This document shows, in pieces, positions 1-10,277 of a stretch of DNA of 64,000 bases. The DNA comes from Pyrocephalus nanus. Its lineage: Eukaryota; Chordata; Aves; Passeriformes; Tyrannidae. Under the pieces are notes generated by a model. It saw only the letters and a list, made by a program, of their open reading frames with translations, ran no database searches and was not told the origin of the DNA. Position 1 is the first letter of the stretch; each line of letters begins with the position of its first letter. The translations under genes and the position numbers were made by a program. The stretch is from NCBI GenBank assembly GCA_038380795.1, contig CM076260.1, forward strand, positions 31,592,634 to 31,656,633, given 5' to 3'.

Positions 1-2317
1 AAAAGCTTAGTCACTGCTTTTAGCTTTTAAAAAGCTTCAGTGTTGTCTCCTACAGCTAAATTTACAGCTACTTTTGAATAACATTTGGAGGTTATAACAA
101 AAGCCAGAATTTTAAGAAGGGACATATGTCAGCTATGCATATAGGTGGATAGCAGTGTCTTAAACTGCATCCCTCACTCATGTTCATAGCTAAAATGTTG
201 GCCTGTAATATGCTTTATGTTTTGTTGCTGCAACTGTAAAGCCTTTTTTGATTTTAACTTTTTTCTTCCAAAATTCATCTGCCTTTAGATTGATAATCTC
301 ACTCGATAAGCACTTGATAAAACACATATGAGGATCAGAGAAGAGAACTCAAGTGTCCCCATTCTGACTAACCACACTCCCAGAAGGCAGAGACTCTGTC
401 CCTCCTGTCCTCACAAAAGCCTAGCAGTTGGACTTTTGAGAACTTCATGAGGTGAATGATAGAAGAGTGAACCCACACAGCAAAACAAACAATGAAACCC
501 CTTCCAGTCTTGAACCTCAAATTTGAGAGGACTGAAGGCCAGCACCTGCCAACTGGTTTCCCCTACAATTGGCTACTACTGCTGTATTTGTGCAACTTGA
601 TTGCTTAGGGGAGCCTCAGTCATGCTCCCAGCTCTCCTATGATTTCTGTGCTGAACATTAGGTGGGAACAGCTAGTTTTTGGCTTCTACTGGACCTTACC
701 AGGAGTAAATGACTGAGCTGCTAAGCAACAACAGTCCACAGAAATTTTATATATGCATATAGCAGCAAAACTGATGCATTTCTTGTCCCTACAGATTCAT
801 GCAGATTCAGTCATAATGAAAAACAAGATATATTTTTCCAATTGTATTTACCTTACAATCATTATGATCTAAGACTATTGCTTTACTATAGAAAGTACTA
901 TGTTAAATGCAGTTGTCAAAAAGTTAGAGTCAATGAGGATATTTTTTTTACTTCTCTCCAATGAGTGTCATGTTGAAAACATGGGATTGTATTTACCTTA
1001 AATACGGCTATAACATGACAATTTAAAAATCTACATGCCCGAGACAGCTTGGCCATGTTCTCTAGGCACTTCTGTCAATTTTCAGATGTTAATCATAATC
1101 CCAAACCTTGACACAAGAAGCAACTTCTTTTCAAAAAATATGCTTAACTACAAATTTAGACACTGTAAAATACACTTCAGGTTTATTTTCTTCCCCTTCT
1201 GCTTTTCTCCTTGACTGGAATTTTAGTTCTTAAAATAAAAGGAAAATTAAAATTAAACTGGTTTTATTCTAACATTTGCATTTTACCAAAAATATGAAAA
1301 TACCATTCATAAGCTACCTCAAGATTTCTTTAGTTAATTGGGCTCACTGCCACGTTGTTACCAGTAATTAAGCCACTGTCCTGAACACTCCTTATTTGAA
1401 AGTGACAGCATACCTCCAGTAACTCGGAGGTCTTTTCCAACCCGGTTGATTCTGTGATTCCATGATTCTAACTACAATGAATTGATCCAACAAACACTTT
1501 TTTCTCTACAATCAGTCTCGTTTACATTACCTCACTGAAACTAATCACAGACTTCAATTTGCTTCTCAAGGCTGTTCCTAAGCCCTGTGAGTTGCTTCCT
1601 TCTTAACAACACAAAGTGATTGTTATCAAATGGATCAACCTGTGATACACAGTTCCACTTCCAGCTAACATTCAGCAACTTTTCACAGCAATAACCTGGC
1701 TAATTATCAGACCTAAACAAGTCAGTGTTTTTAAGTGTAATTAGAAAAAGCCACTCTCTTCGATCCAGGTTTATTCCGGATACCCTGGTCTCCCACGGAG
1801 ATCTGAAACATTGTATCATCAGTGCACATAAGAATTACAGCAATACACTCAACATAGAGCTTTGTCCTGAGAATACAACTACTTTGGAACATTTGAAGAT
1901 ATATAATCCACCACCACAAGCTACGCCAATGATGATGCACATACTAAAGACAAAAAAAAACTTGTTGGGCTGTGTCGATTAAACGCTGGCAGCAACTTCC
2001 CCGGAAGCTCCACCGGGAGCACCGGCCAGGCTGACAGCAGGGACACCGTCTATGCGGAGGTGACTCCGTAGGCTCGGCGTCTGCTGAGGGCAACTAATGT
2101 TGACGACCACGAACGTGACCCCCGATCGGAACCGCCCGGGGGGCCGTGTGGGCTCAGCACAGAACCCCCCCCGGGTCTCGCCCGTCCCGGCAGGACGGGC
2201 CGGGGCCGCATTTCCCAGGAGGCGCAGAAGGCCTGGGGCAGGCGATCCCAGCACTGCCCGCCCGGCCTCCCCCCGGGGGCTCCCAGACCCCCGCCCGGGC
2301 ACCCCCGCCCCGCGCAC
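1..2317 (-). other. TMEM30A: TMEM30A intron 1 (partial, runs off left edge)
   Basis: This is the 5' part of the first intron of TMEM30A, starting after the exon 1 donor GAG|GTGCGC at 2318/2317. Roughly 1980-2317 is GC-rich and belongs to the promoter CpG island; the remainder is AT-rich. A short CR1 tail lies near 1422-1469. I searched by eye for exon 2 (expected to continue the ectodomain start) and did not see it, so the remaining exons must lie left of the window. Open frames here are short and not protein-like. Confidence 0.75.
1422..1469 (+). mobile_element. CR1 LINE, 3'-tail fragment
   Basis: The stretch aggtcttttccaaccc followed by gattctgtgattc and gattcta is the terminal part of an avian CR1 retrotransposon ending in its short 3' repeats. 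Only about 50 bp is recognisable, so the copy is severely 5'-truncated or old. It lies inside TMEM30A intron 1 in the opposite orientation to the gene. Confidence 0.75.
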
Positions 2318-2717
2318 CTCGTACTCGCGGATGTTGTTGGAGGTGACGAAGATGCCGATTCCTATGGGGATGAAGATGAGGCCGATGATGAAGAAGGCCG
2401 GCAGCACCGTGCCCGCCGTCAGGATGGGCTGCCAGGCCGGCAGCCGCTGCTGCTTGAACGCTGTGTTGTCGGGCTTGCGAGTCTTCACGGCACCCCCTCC
2501 GCCGCCGCCGCCCACGGCGCCGCCACCCGGGACGCCAACGCCACCCGAGGGGTGCCCGTCCGCCTCCTCCTTGGCGCTGTAGTTCACCGCCATGGCGTCC
2601 CCTTCGCCGGCACCGCCGCGCGTCACCGGCACCGCGCCTGCGCACTCGGCCGCGCCGCGGGCAGGTGGGCGCGCGCCCCGTGACGTGCACGGGCCGCCCT
2701 CGTTCCCTGAAGTGGGG
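1980..2717 (-). promoter_or_regulatory. TMEM30A: TMEM30A promoter and CpG island
   Basis: GC content and CpG density rise sharply from about 1980 and stay high through exon 1 to about 2700, in an otherwise AT-rich region. This is typical of a TATA-less housekeeping promoter. Upstream of the ATG (2593) the 5'UTR and core promoter occupy about 2594-2700. A CRE/ATF-like element lies at 2677-2693 (CCCGTGCACGTCACGGG on the minus strand, containing CACGTCA). The exact transcription start cannot be read from sequence. The island also covers the 5' end of intron 1. Confidence 0.7.
2318..2593 (-). CDS. TMEM30A: TMEM30A (CDC50A) coding exon 1
   Basis: This exon encodes the first 92 residues of TMEM30A/CDC50A, the beta subunit that escorts P4-ATPase flippases (ATP8A, ATP11 types) out of the ER and is needed for phospholipid flipping at the plasma membrane and endomembranes. 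The start at 2593 has a strong Kozak context (GCCATGG) and the N-terminus [13 protein letters not shown] resembles the mammalian protein. From about residue 40 the match is nearly exact: [20 protein letters not shown], then transmembrane segment 1 (about residues 62-84) and SNNIREYE. The exon ends in phase 0 at a GTGCGC donor, where the mammalian exon ends. Residues 17-36 are a glycine-rich insertion (seven consecutive Gly at 28-34), about 13 residues longer than human. The ectodomain and second membrane segment are outside the window. Confidence 0.96.
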
Positions 2718-2718
2718 A

Positions 2719-3012
2719 ATTAGGGAATGGTGGGGTCACGGAGAGCGGGGGATTAGGGAATGCTGGGTTTATGGAAAGGGGGGATTAGGGAATGCTGGAG
2801 TCATGGAGAGGGGGTGATTAGGGAATCCCGGGGTCATGGAGAGGGGGGGATTAGGGAATCCCGGGGTCATGGAGAGGGGGGGATTAGGGAATCCCGGGGT
2901 CATGGAGAGCGGGGAATTAGGGAATGCTGGGGTCATGGAGACCGGGGGATTAGGGAATCCCGGGGTCATGGAGAGCGGGGGATTAGGGAGTCCTGGGGTC
3001 ATGGTGAGGGGG
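2719..3012. repeat. 33-bp G-rich minisatellite upstream of TMEM30A
   Basis: About nine tandem units of roughly 33 bp start with attagggaat and contain ggggtcatggagag. Units differ by point changes (ccc versus gct after ggaat; gagagc, gagacc or gaaagg; one cacgg for catgg). Each unit carries one TTAGGG and several G runs on the plus strand. Because 33 is a multiple of three, the array is open in frames on both strands; those frames are repetitive artefacts, not genes. It begins about 125 bp upstream of the TMEM30A start codon. Confidence 0.93.
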
Positions 3013-3089
3013 AGAGACGTGCAAGGTCACGCTGTCCTGCCGCCCCCCCGGCACTGCCGCTGTAACCATCGCAGCCCCCTGCGCCCCAG

Positions 3090-3392
3090 ATCCAGACACC
3101 TCTTAAAACGTCCAGGGAAGGTGACTCCGACACCCCCCTGGTGTTGGGACAGCCCATTCCAATGCCTCAGCACACCAACAGAGAACATTTTTTTCAAATA
3201 TCTAATCTGAATTTTCCCTGTCTCGGTTTCAGGCCATTTCCTCTTATTCTGTCGCTGCAGGAAATGCAGAAGAGATCGACCCCCACGCCACTCCAGCCTC
3301 CTTTCAGGCAGTTGTGGAGAGCAATGAGATGTAGGTGCCTCATTTTCTCCAGGCTAAACCACCCCAGCTCCCTCAGTCACTCATCAGTAGGT
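3090..3392 (-). mobile_element. CR1 LINE fragment
   Basis: Read on the plus strand this is the reverse complement of CR1 3' sequence: a block around cagcccattccaatgcct, a degraded middle, then gcctcctttcaggcagttgt and ctccaggctaaaccacccca. It is 5'-truncated, diverged, and lacks the 3' tail. Confidence 0.8.
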
Positions 3393-3553
3393 GTTTTATG
3401 CGCTGTCCAAGCAGGTGCTGCCGAGCTAGGCAGGGCTCCGGGCAGGGATCTCCTGTATTACACATAGGGCAAAGTTAAATCCAGCTGCCTTGTGCCCATG
3501 GTCCGGGTCAGGCCCAGGCTTGCAGCCTCGTCGCCCCACCTAGTGCTCTTTTC

Positions 3554-3612
3554 TTAGGGTTATAGATGTGAATATTTCCAGGAGCTATGACTTAACTTAA
3601 ACAATTTAATGA
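3554..3612. repeat. Short dispersed repeat, copy A (unidentified)
   Basis: The stretch beginning ttagggttatag and ending acttaaacaattta is about 55 bp and recurs at 9725-9787 with only three substitutions, followed by a shared atga.agg after a 4-bp difference. I do not recognise the family. It lies in intergenic DNA just left of a C-rich stretch. Confidence 0.7.
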
Positions 3613-3865
3613 GAGGAGGCCGCCCTCCCCACCCCTCACCCTCCCATTGCCATGGGGAGGGGTGCTGGTAAAAGGCAGCATACACTGGGTTGAAAATTGA
3701 GAAGTCGGTTTCAGCTTCTTGCTCTTACAACTATGATTAGTGCTACTATAGAGATGTAGGATGAATGCAGGAGAATAGTGAGAGCTTATCTTAATGAAGC
3801 TGTGCGTGCTAACCACCATTTTGGTCAGCTGCCAGGAGGTGTGTGACTGAATCAGTGCAGTAAAT

Positions 3866-4200
3866 CATGGAATGGATCAGGTTGGAAGGGACCACAGTGG
3901 GCCATCGGGTCCAACCTCCCTGCTTAAGCAGGATCATCCTAGAGCATATCATACCAGACTGCATCTGAAAGGTGCTTGAATATCTTCAGTGAGGGAGACA
4001 CCACAATCTCTCTGGGCAGTCTGTTCCAGTGCATGGTCACTCACACAATAAAGAAGTTCTTCTTCATATTCAGATGGAACTTCCCATGCATCAGTTTCTG
4101 CCCATTGCCTCTTGTCCTATTGGCTGGCACTACTGAGAAGAGCCTGGCTCCATCCTACTGACACCCTCCCTTCAGATACTTATGCATATGGATGTTCCTG
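3866..4200 (-). mobile_element. CR1 LINE fragment
   Basis: The plus strand shows the reverse complement of CR1: aatggatcaggttggaaggg, gggtccaacctccctgctta, then a region around gggcagtctgttccagtgca and cccattgcctcttgtcctat. This is the 3' part of the element with the terminal short repeats mostly lost. It is followed after about 45 bp by a second CR1 in the same orientation. Confidence 0.88.
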
Positions 4201-4246
4201 TCAGAGTTGTTGCAGTGTGCTCAGGAGCTCATCTGATTGCATTAGA

Positions 4247-4450
4247 TAGAATCACAGAATCGATTAGGTTGGAAAAGACCTCTGAGATCATTAAGTCCAA
4301 CCTGTAATCAAACACCACCATGTTAACAAGACCATGGCACTAAGTGCTACGTGCCAGACTTTTCTTAAACACCTCTAGGTAGATGACTCCATCACCTCCC
4401 CGGGCAACCCATTCCAATGCTTAACACCTTTTGTGTGAAGAAACAGTCAC
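4247..4450 (-). mobile_element. CR1 LINE fragment
   Basis: It begins (reverse complement) with the CR1 tail agaatcacagaatcgattag, then gttggaaaagacctctgaga and caacccattccaatgcttaa. About 200 bp of 3' sequence is present. The tail sequence differs from the copy immediately to its left, so the two probably represent separate insertions of different subfamilies. Confidence 0.88.
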
Positions 4451-6721
4451 CTTGTGGAACTCAGTTCGGGAGTGTGTATTTGTATCCCAGAATACCTGCC
4501 TTAACAGTCTTGCCTCACCCTAATACGATACTGAAAGTCCATGTTTCTCACTTTATTGGCATTTCTGCATTACTCTGTTTTTTCCTTCCTGTGCAGTCTC
4601 TAGAGTGTAGCCAAAATACACTTTCAGCAAGTATTTATGTATTTACTTGACTTTAGGGAAAAATAATTAGAATTATTTAATAATTTTATAAGCATGTAAT
4701 CCAGTCTTAAAATAAATGCCTTTTAGTTCTCTGGAACAGCGAGAGTATCAGCCAAGACCACTAGGAGGAGCAAATTACTTGTGCAAATGTAAACCTGTGC
4801 TGAGAGATGGCAAGAAATTTCTCTGGCAGCAGGATAACTGAGAGGTGATAGTGGGAAACTGGGACATAATACTGCCAAGTGTGAGAGGACTGGCAAGAAA
4901 GAGCATGTTAAATTTGCCCAATTATATTTCACAGCAAGGCAAAAGGAGAACTCACAGATTGCATAATTTCTCTCTAGAAATCAAAGTATTTGAAATTTTT
5001 TAATAGATTGAAACATTGTATTTTATCACCTATAACTATACCCACAGAGTTGTTTCAACCCTCTTTAGACAGGAAGAGATCTTTTTCTATTGCTATTTTT
5101 CTATTGCTTAAAAGCTACTGATATCTTTAGCCCAAGGTAGCCTCTACATTGTCATTCCTGATTACCTCCTTTAGGATGACAATACTTGTAGAAATTAATC
5201 ACCTTTACTCTATATTAATAGATTTCTTCCTGAATGTCCCCAAAATATAGGCTAATTATGTGGCTAATGCAATTTTTTTACTTATTTGTCTTAGATTCAT
5301 ATCCAAATAAGGTAATGTAAAAAATTGACCAGGAACATAAGTGCATTGAAGTTGAAATCACCAGCCTCCTACTCCAAATTGCTGCAGCTCATCAAAAGTA
5401 TTTTAAAATCTAAATTATTTCAAATATATGCTGAAGTATTTATACTTTAAACAAACCTTTATTTTATGAAGCTTAAAACTTAATGTATTTGCAGTTTGTT
5501 TAGTATCAGAAACTTACACTCATATTGAAGTGGCTCTATATTAAAATCTAGACAAGGAAAAATATTTTCTACTTTGATTTGGACCTTTTAAATGTAGACT
5601 CAATTTCAGAATATGATTTTACTTATGTCTTACTCATATTTAAAAGCTGAAGTTTATTTCAGGTGTGTCACCGTCACTTTCAAATAGCGAGGAATTTCAT
5701 TCCAGATGAGCTCAGTGTAGATCTTAACACATATAGGTTTTGATTCCAAAGTGATGTTTTGAAAATAAACGATCTGGGTCACTACAATATTCATTCTGCT
5801 GCGCAGTAAATACTATGTGGCACACACTAAACTTTATTCACTTCAGCTGTATTGCTCTCTGAAACCTGGAATTGTTCTCGGTTTGCTCTAAAATATGATC
5901 TACAGACACAGCTATGTTATTGGCATGCATTGTCTGCTGTACAAAAAAACCCCACTCCTTATAAAACATGGTGTACTAGCTAAGCATAAGCTATACCAAC
6001 AAAATGACTCTTTTGCCAGGGTAAGCAGCACTTATTTTGATTCCTCCGTAGAGCTGTATTAGCAAACTCTTTACAATGGAGATCAACTCCGAGACAGGTC
6101 CCAGAATATCCTGCTTCTCTACAGTGTCAGCATTTGCTGCAGAACTCGTATGTAGAAGAAAGAACAGCTCCCATGGCTCCAATGAAGACCAGACTGAATA
6201 CACAGCAGTGCAATATTCCATCTTCAAAGATGGACTGACCTACTCATCCCACTGGGATGCTGAGTTAATGCACTCTTTCTGGCGTCTCACAGCACATCTC
6301 CTTCAATCATCACCATTTTCCCTTCCAAAAAAGTAGTTTCTCCCAGTAGCTTTTGCAATTAAAAAATCTACAGTATTTTAAATATGTGCCAATGACTTAT
6401 ATTAAAAATCATTGATTATGAAATGTATAAGAAAAAAAAAGACTCTGCCTATGTAGCTTTATATATAATTAATTCAAAAATCATCTTAAGTATAGCTGCC
6501 ACAGAACTCTCTGGATGCTACTTGAGAAGTTACAGCCACCAGTGTAAAAGGGGCCCTTTAGCATGTGCAGAGTGGATGGTGTCTATTTTTTACAGTCCTG
6601 CAAGTCCAGGACTAAAGATTTTGACTGTACCAGACAAACATGTCTACCAATGATGTGATGCACAGGATTAGAAACAATCAAGTCATTAATGGCTTAGTGA
6701 TTAATCTTCTCAGTAACTTCC

Positions 6722-7035
6722 GAGCCTATAAGAAAGATGGAGAGACTATTTACAAAAGCATGTTGTGACAGAATAAGGAGGAATGGTTTCAAACTGAAAG
6801 ACAGTTTAGATTAGGTATTAGGAGGAAATTCTTTACTGTGAGGGTGGTGAGGCCCTGGAACAGGTTGCCTGGAGAAGTTGTGCATGCCTCATCCCTGGAA
6901 TTGTTCAAGGCCAGGTTGGATGGGGCTCTGAGCAACCCAGTCTAGTGGAAGGTGTCCCTGCCTACAGCAGGGAGTTAGGAACTAGATGATCTTTAAGGTC
7001 CTTCCAAACCCAAACCATTCTAGGAGTCTATGAAT
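6722..7035 (+). mobile_element. CR1 LINE fragment
   Basis: Plus-orientation CR1 3' region. The interrupted coding remnant includes the C-terminal reverse-transcriptase-protein block (aggaggaaattctttactgt, ggaacaggttgcctgg) and ends near gatgatctttaaggtccttc and ccattctagg. It ends about 145 bp before the FILIP1 polyadenylation site and is antisense to that gene. Confidence 0.9.
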
Positions 7036-7179
7036 CAGTGCGCATCACCTTTACACCATATGACAAACAAGTCAGGAAAAGGAACTTCCAAACCCATAAT
7101 TCTGTCCCCATAAACAAATACATAGATGAGCACTGTCAACCTTAAGCAACTGGAGTTAAAATGCAAACACTTGATTATA

Positions 7180-7953
7180 TTTGCATAGTTGTGAACATTT
7201 ATTAGTTACAGTGTAATGAAAATCAACCTTTTTTTGGTACAGGCAGAAGTAAAAACATACTGTACATAGAAAAAAATCACAGCTTTAAAAACTGGCTTAC
7301 ATTGTTTAAAATGAGCAAATCTGGTTGTATTTCAAGGCATTGGACTTTAATACCTAATTTTATGCCAAACCATCACACAGTGCAAGAAATATTCTGCAAT
7401 AGTACAAATTCCATACAGCAGTGCTGAATACTTTTCCATTTAAACTCAAAACATTGCTGTAGTTACATTTTTCTTTACATACTCTGTGTTACAAAAATAT
7501 CAAATTGCAAATTTAACAGTGTATTCTACAAATAAATGCGCCACAAGCAACAGGAACTGCAACTTTGGGACAGTTACTTTACAAAGTGTATTATAAAAAT
7601 AAATTATATGGCAAATATCAAACAAAATCAAGCACATGCCTTCGGCTTTGCAAATAAAAGTGAAATTCAGCCGGCAGAAAGACTGCTTCTCTCTCTCTGA
7701 CTAGGTATTCTCAAAATGCCAGCAAGGCCCTTCATTTTTAAAGCTCTACCAAGAGAAAAAAAAATATATATAAAATCTAATGGAAGCACTAATACTTCCA
7801 CGAATAGTCAGTAGCACAAGTGACCCTGGTGTTGATGGCAGGGAGCTTTACAGTGATCCATCCCACGGGCGCAGAGGGTAGTGCACACAGGGAGCTCTAG
7901 CGGGGCCGTAACTCATCTAGAGTTCATGCGTAACTGGTGAATGATGACACTCT
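7180..7953 (-). other. FILIP1: FILIP1 terminal exon: 3'UTR, possible alternative C-terminus
   Basis: On the minus strand a pyrimidine-rich tract ends in a good acceptor (ctcttttcttttag at 7954). The exon that follows reads in frame 0 as RVSSFTSYA then TGA at 7924, followed by about 740 bp of AU-rich sequence typical of a vertebrate 3'UTR. It ends with AATAAA at 7203-7198. The large FILIP1 exon ends in phase 0 at 22594, so direct joining would replace the last 68 residues with nine. Alternatively it is reached from the 15.5-kb exon and is purely 3'UTR. The order, strand and poly(A) signal support assignment to FILIP1; which splice is used is inferred. Confidence 0.62.
7198..7203 (-). terminator. 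FILIP1: FILIP1 polyadenylation signal AATAAA
   Basis: Minus-strand AATAAA in the context ctaataaatgttcaca, followed downstream by a GU-rich element (agtgtttgcatttt near 7165-7150). Cleavage is expected near 7175-7185. It is the only canonical hexamer I see at the end of the AU-rich exon on that strand. Confidence 0.7.
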
Positions 7954-9724
7954 CTAAAAGAAAAGAGAGCAAAACATTTGGTTTTATGAAACTGCAAATG
8001 CATTCTTTGCAAGTTACTTTTAAGAAGAACAATTACAATGGCAGTGCTAGGCGTTTTTCTAGAAATGTCTCACAGACTTACTCTCACGTCACTGCTTGAT
8101 GAAACTGTCATAGCTAATGCTACAGAGGGAAACTAAATTAGTTCCTGTCTAGGGCCCAGAGGCCCTTGGCTTGCACTTCAATGTTAAGACCATCATTTGG
8201 TCGTCCATAGGGAAATGAGAAAGCTGAATGGACTAAACCATGGGGACAATAAAGTTCCAGTTCCACAAGGAAGACTGGGAGTTGTGTGGCTTGTATCCTG
8301 TCTAAGCAAATCCATTATAAATCTGGTGGCAATTAATTCTGAAATGGAGATGATGAAGAGGTATGGGGCCATTTCTCACTTTTTTAATTTAAACGTGCCT
8401 TAGAAACCTATGCTGGATTTATTCAGCAAGTCTTCTTGAATTTGCTACTGCCTTTCATGGGGATAAATTTCAGCCACAGCATGCAAAACTAAGTGTTGGC
8501 CTTTTCTTCAAAAGACTGGATTTAATTTTGCCTTATATGTAATATAGGAGGTCCTTGATCCTGATTAATTCCTGGATCTGCTGAAGTATTAATGACCTGC
8601 TCTGTTCTTTTATTATCTATACAGGGCTCTTACAGGCAACCTTTTTAATCTAAGAATTTAGCTATCAATGACGTTTTTCTCTGAAAAACAGTGGTTTATG
8701 CAGGAAATTATTTTTCTTAAGATTCCTTCCCTTTTTAATAGACTGAAGATTTTTCAAGCTTTACACGACCCAAGAAATGACACTAATCAAATCACTATTG
8801 CCTTTGACATATATATTGACTTCTGCCTTTGTTTGCTTTCTAACTAATATTTGCAAGATGTTTAAGTTACATTATAAGAAGCAAGAGAAATGAAAGTATT
8901 TTCCATGTACTCTTAGTGCTAGAACTTTGCCACTAGATGGCAGATCACAGTGCTGACGGTGATTCATGAAACAGAAAAGCCGTGCTGAGGCAACATCCCA
9001 GGAAATACGTTAAGGCAAATGAAATAGTAGAATTTTCCAGACTGAAAGTATTCATTTTCCATAAAATTTATCATTAACAAATGATCTTCAACAACATATG
9101 TATACCAGTTCTACCACATTTAAGCAGTGAATGTGAAAGAACCAGACTATCATACGAATTTACCTTACAACCAGTGCTGTTCTAGCTTGAAGCTCTTGTG
9201 GAATACCATGTTAAAAGCTGTATTTATATAATATCAGACTGTAACCTCAGGAAAACTCTCCCCTGATTTCAGTGTGAGTCACGTGAACTCTATATGAAAC
9301 AATTATTTTCTTAATATTCACTATGCACATTATATATTAATATGGAGTTTAGACACAAAGTTCTGACAACTAAATGGGTAGCAGAAAAATATCACTCTCC
9401 TTGTTAAGGCTCTGAATGAACAGTAAAAGTACAGCAGGTTTCTCAATCAGTCTTCCTCCTACAGGCCCAACATAGCAATTTTGCATAAAAGAGTAGGAGA
9501 AATAATTTGTAAAAAATCAAATAATTGTCTATCAGTTCTTTGTATTGGAAATACTTACATATATATAAACATATATATTATAACACATACTGTAGTTACT
9601 AAAAGAGGTGTCTGAGCAGCTATTAAGCTAAAATTAGAGTAGGGCATATTTTATAAGAGTTCTTTTGGACCAGCCTCTGTAGGAATATGATTGTATCTGA
9701 ATGATATGATTACATAAATTTTTT

Positions 9725-9787
9725 TTAGGGTTATAGTTGTGAATATTTCTAGGAGCTATGAATTAACTTAAACAATTTATTTTAATG
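9725..9787. repeat. Short dispersed repeat, copy B (unidentified)
   Basis: Nearly identical to 3554-3612: ttagggttatag then gaatattt, ggagctatga and ttaacttaaacaattta, with three substitutions over about 55 bp and a 4-bp tttt insertion near the end. It sits in FILIP1 non-coding sequence, 6.2 kb from copy A, in the same orientation. Confidence 0.7.
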
Positions 9788-10245
9788 ACAGGAAAAGAAA
9801 ATTAGATTAATGTGAAACAGCTAATTCTGCTTTCATCTCCACTGATGTAAATCAGAACTTCTCTAGGAAACATATCAGGATAGCAGTTCATATAATGAAG
9901 CACATAAACTGACATTTTAACATGTGAAGTTTAATTTCTTCTTACAATATATACAAACAAGTAACACCAGATAATACAAAAATGTATGTGCAACAGACAG
10001 CACACACCCAAGCAACAGAAGAGTACATACATCAGTAATTCTATTTTTTAAATCCCAATGAGAGTGTTTTTGTTTGGAGAACAATTCACACCTGAGTGTT
10101 TCACACCTGACTCCCAGAGCTGATAGCTCTGCACCTCACAGTAGTTAACCCTGGTGGCATTTTTCAAAAAAAGCCAAGTTAAGAGCAGTGCGTAGGAAGT
10201 AAGATTCAAAGTGAAGTCAACATCTGTAGTGAGAAATGTTGCATA

Positions 10246-10277
10246 TAGTTTTGCCTGAGAGAGCTCAGGCAAAATTA
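10246..10277. repeat. Short perfect hairpin (inverted repeat)
   Basis: The arms ttttgcctgag (10249-10259) and ctcaggcaaaa (10264-10274) are exact reverse complements around the loop agag. One G-T wobble and two more pairs extend the stem to 14. No Rho-independent or miRNA-like flanking structure is apparent; it may be chance or the remnant of a small inverted-repeat element. Confidence 0.75.

Larger units (their letters stand above)
3013..7170. other. Intergenic region between FILIP1 3' end and TMEM30A promoter
   Basis: About 4.2 kb lies between the TMEM30A promoter minisatellite and the FILIP1 polyadenylation region. It holds four CR1 fragments (3090-3392, 3866-4200, 4247-4450, 6722-7035) and one copy of a short unidentified dispersed repeat (3554-3612). 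Between about 4450 and 6720 I see AT-rich sequence with no exon, RNA gene or clear repeat. Reading frames are short and not protein-like. Confidence 0.7.

Noticed and set aside
2769..3210. Open reading frames on both strands through the minisatellite
   Set aside because: They are produced by a 33-bp repeat, a multiple of three, and have the same short peptide repeated; no sign of a real protein.
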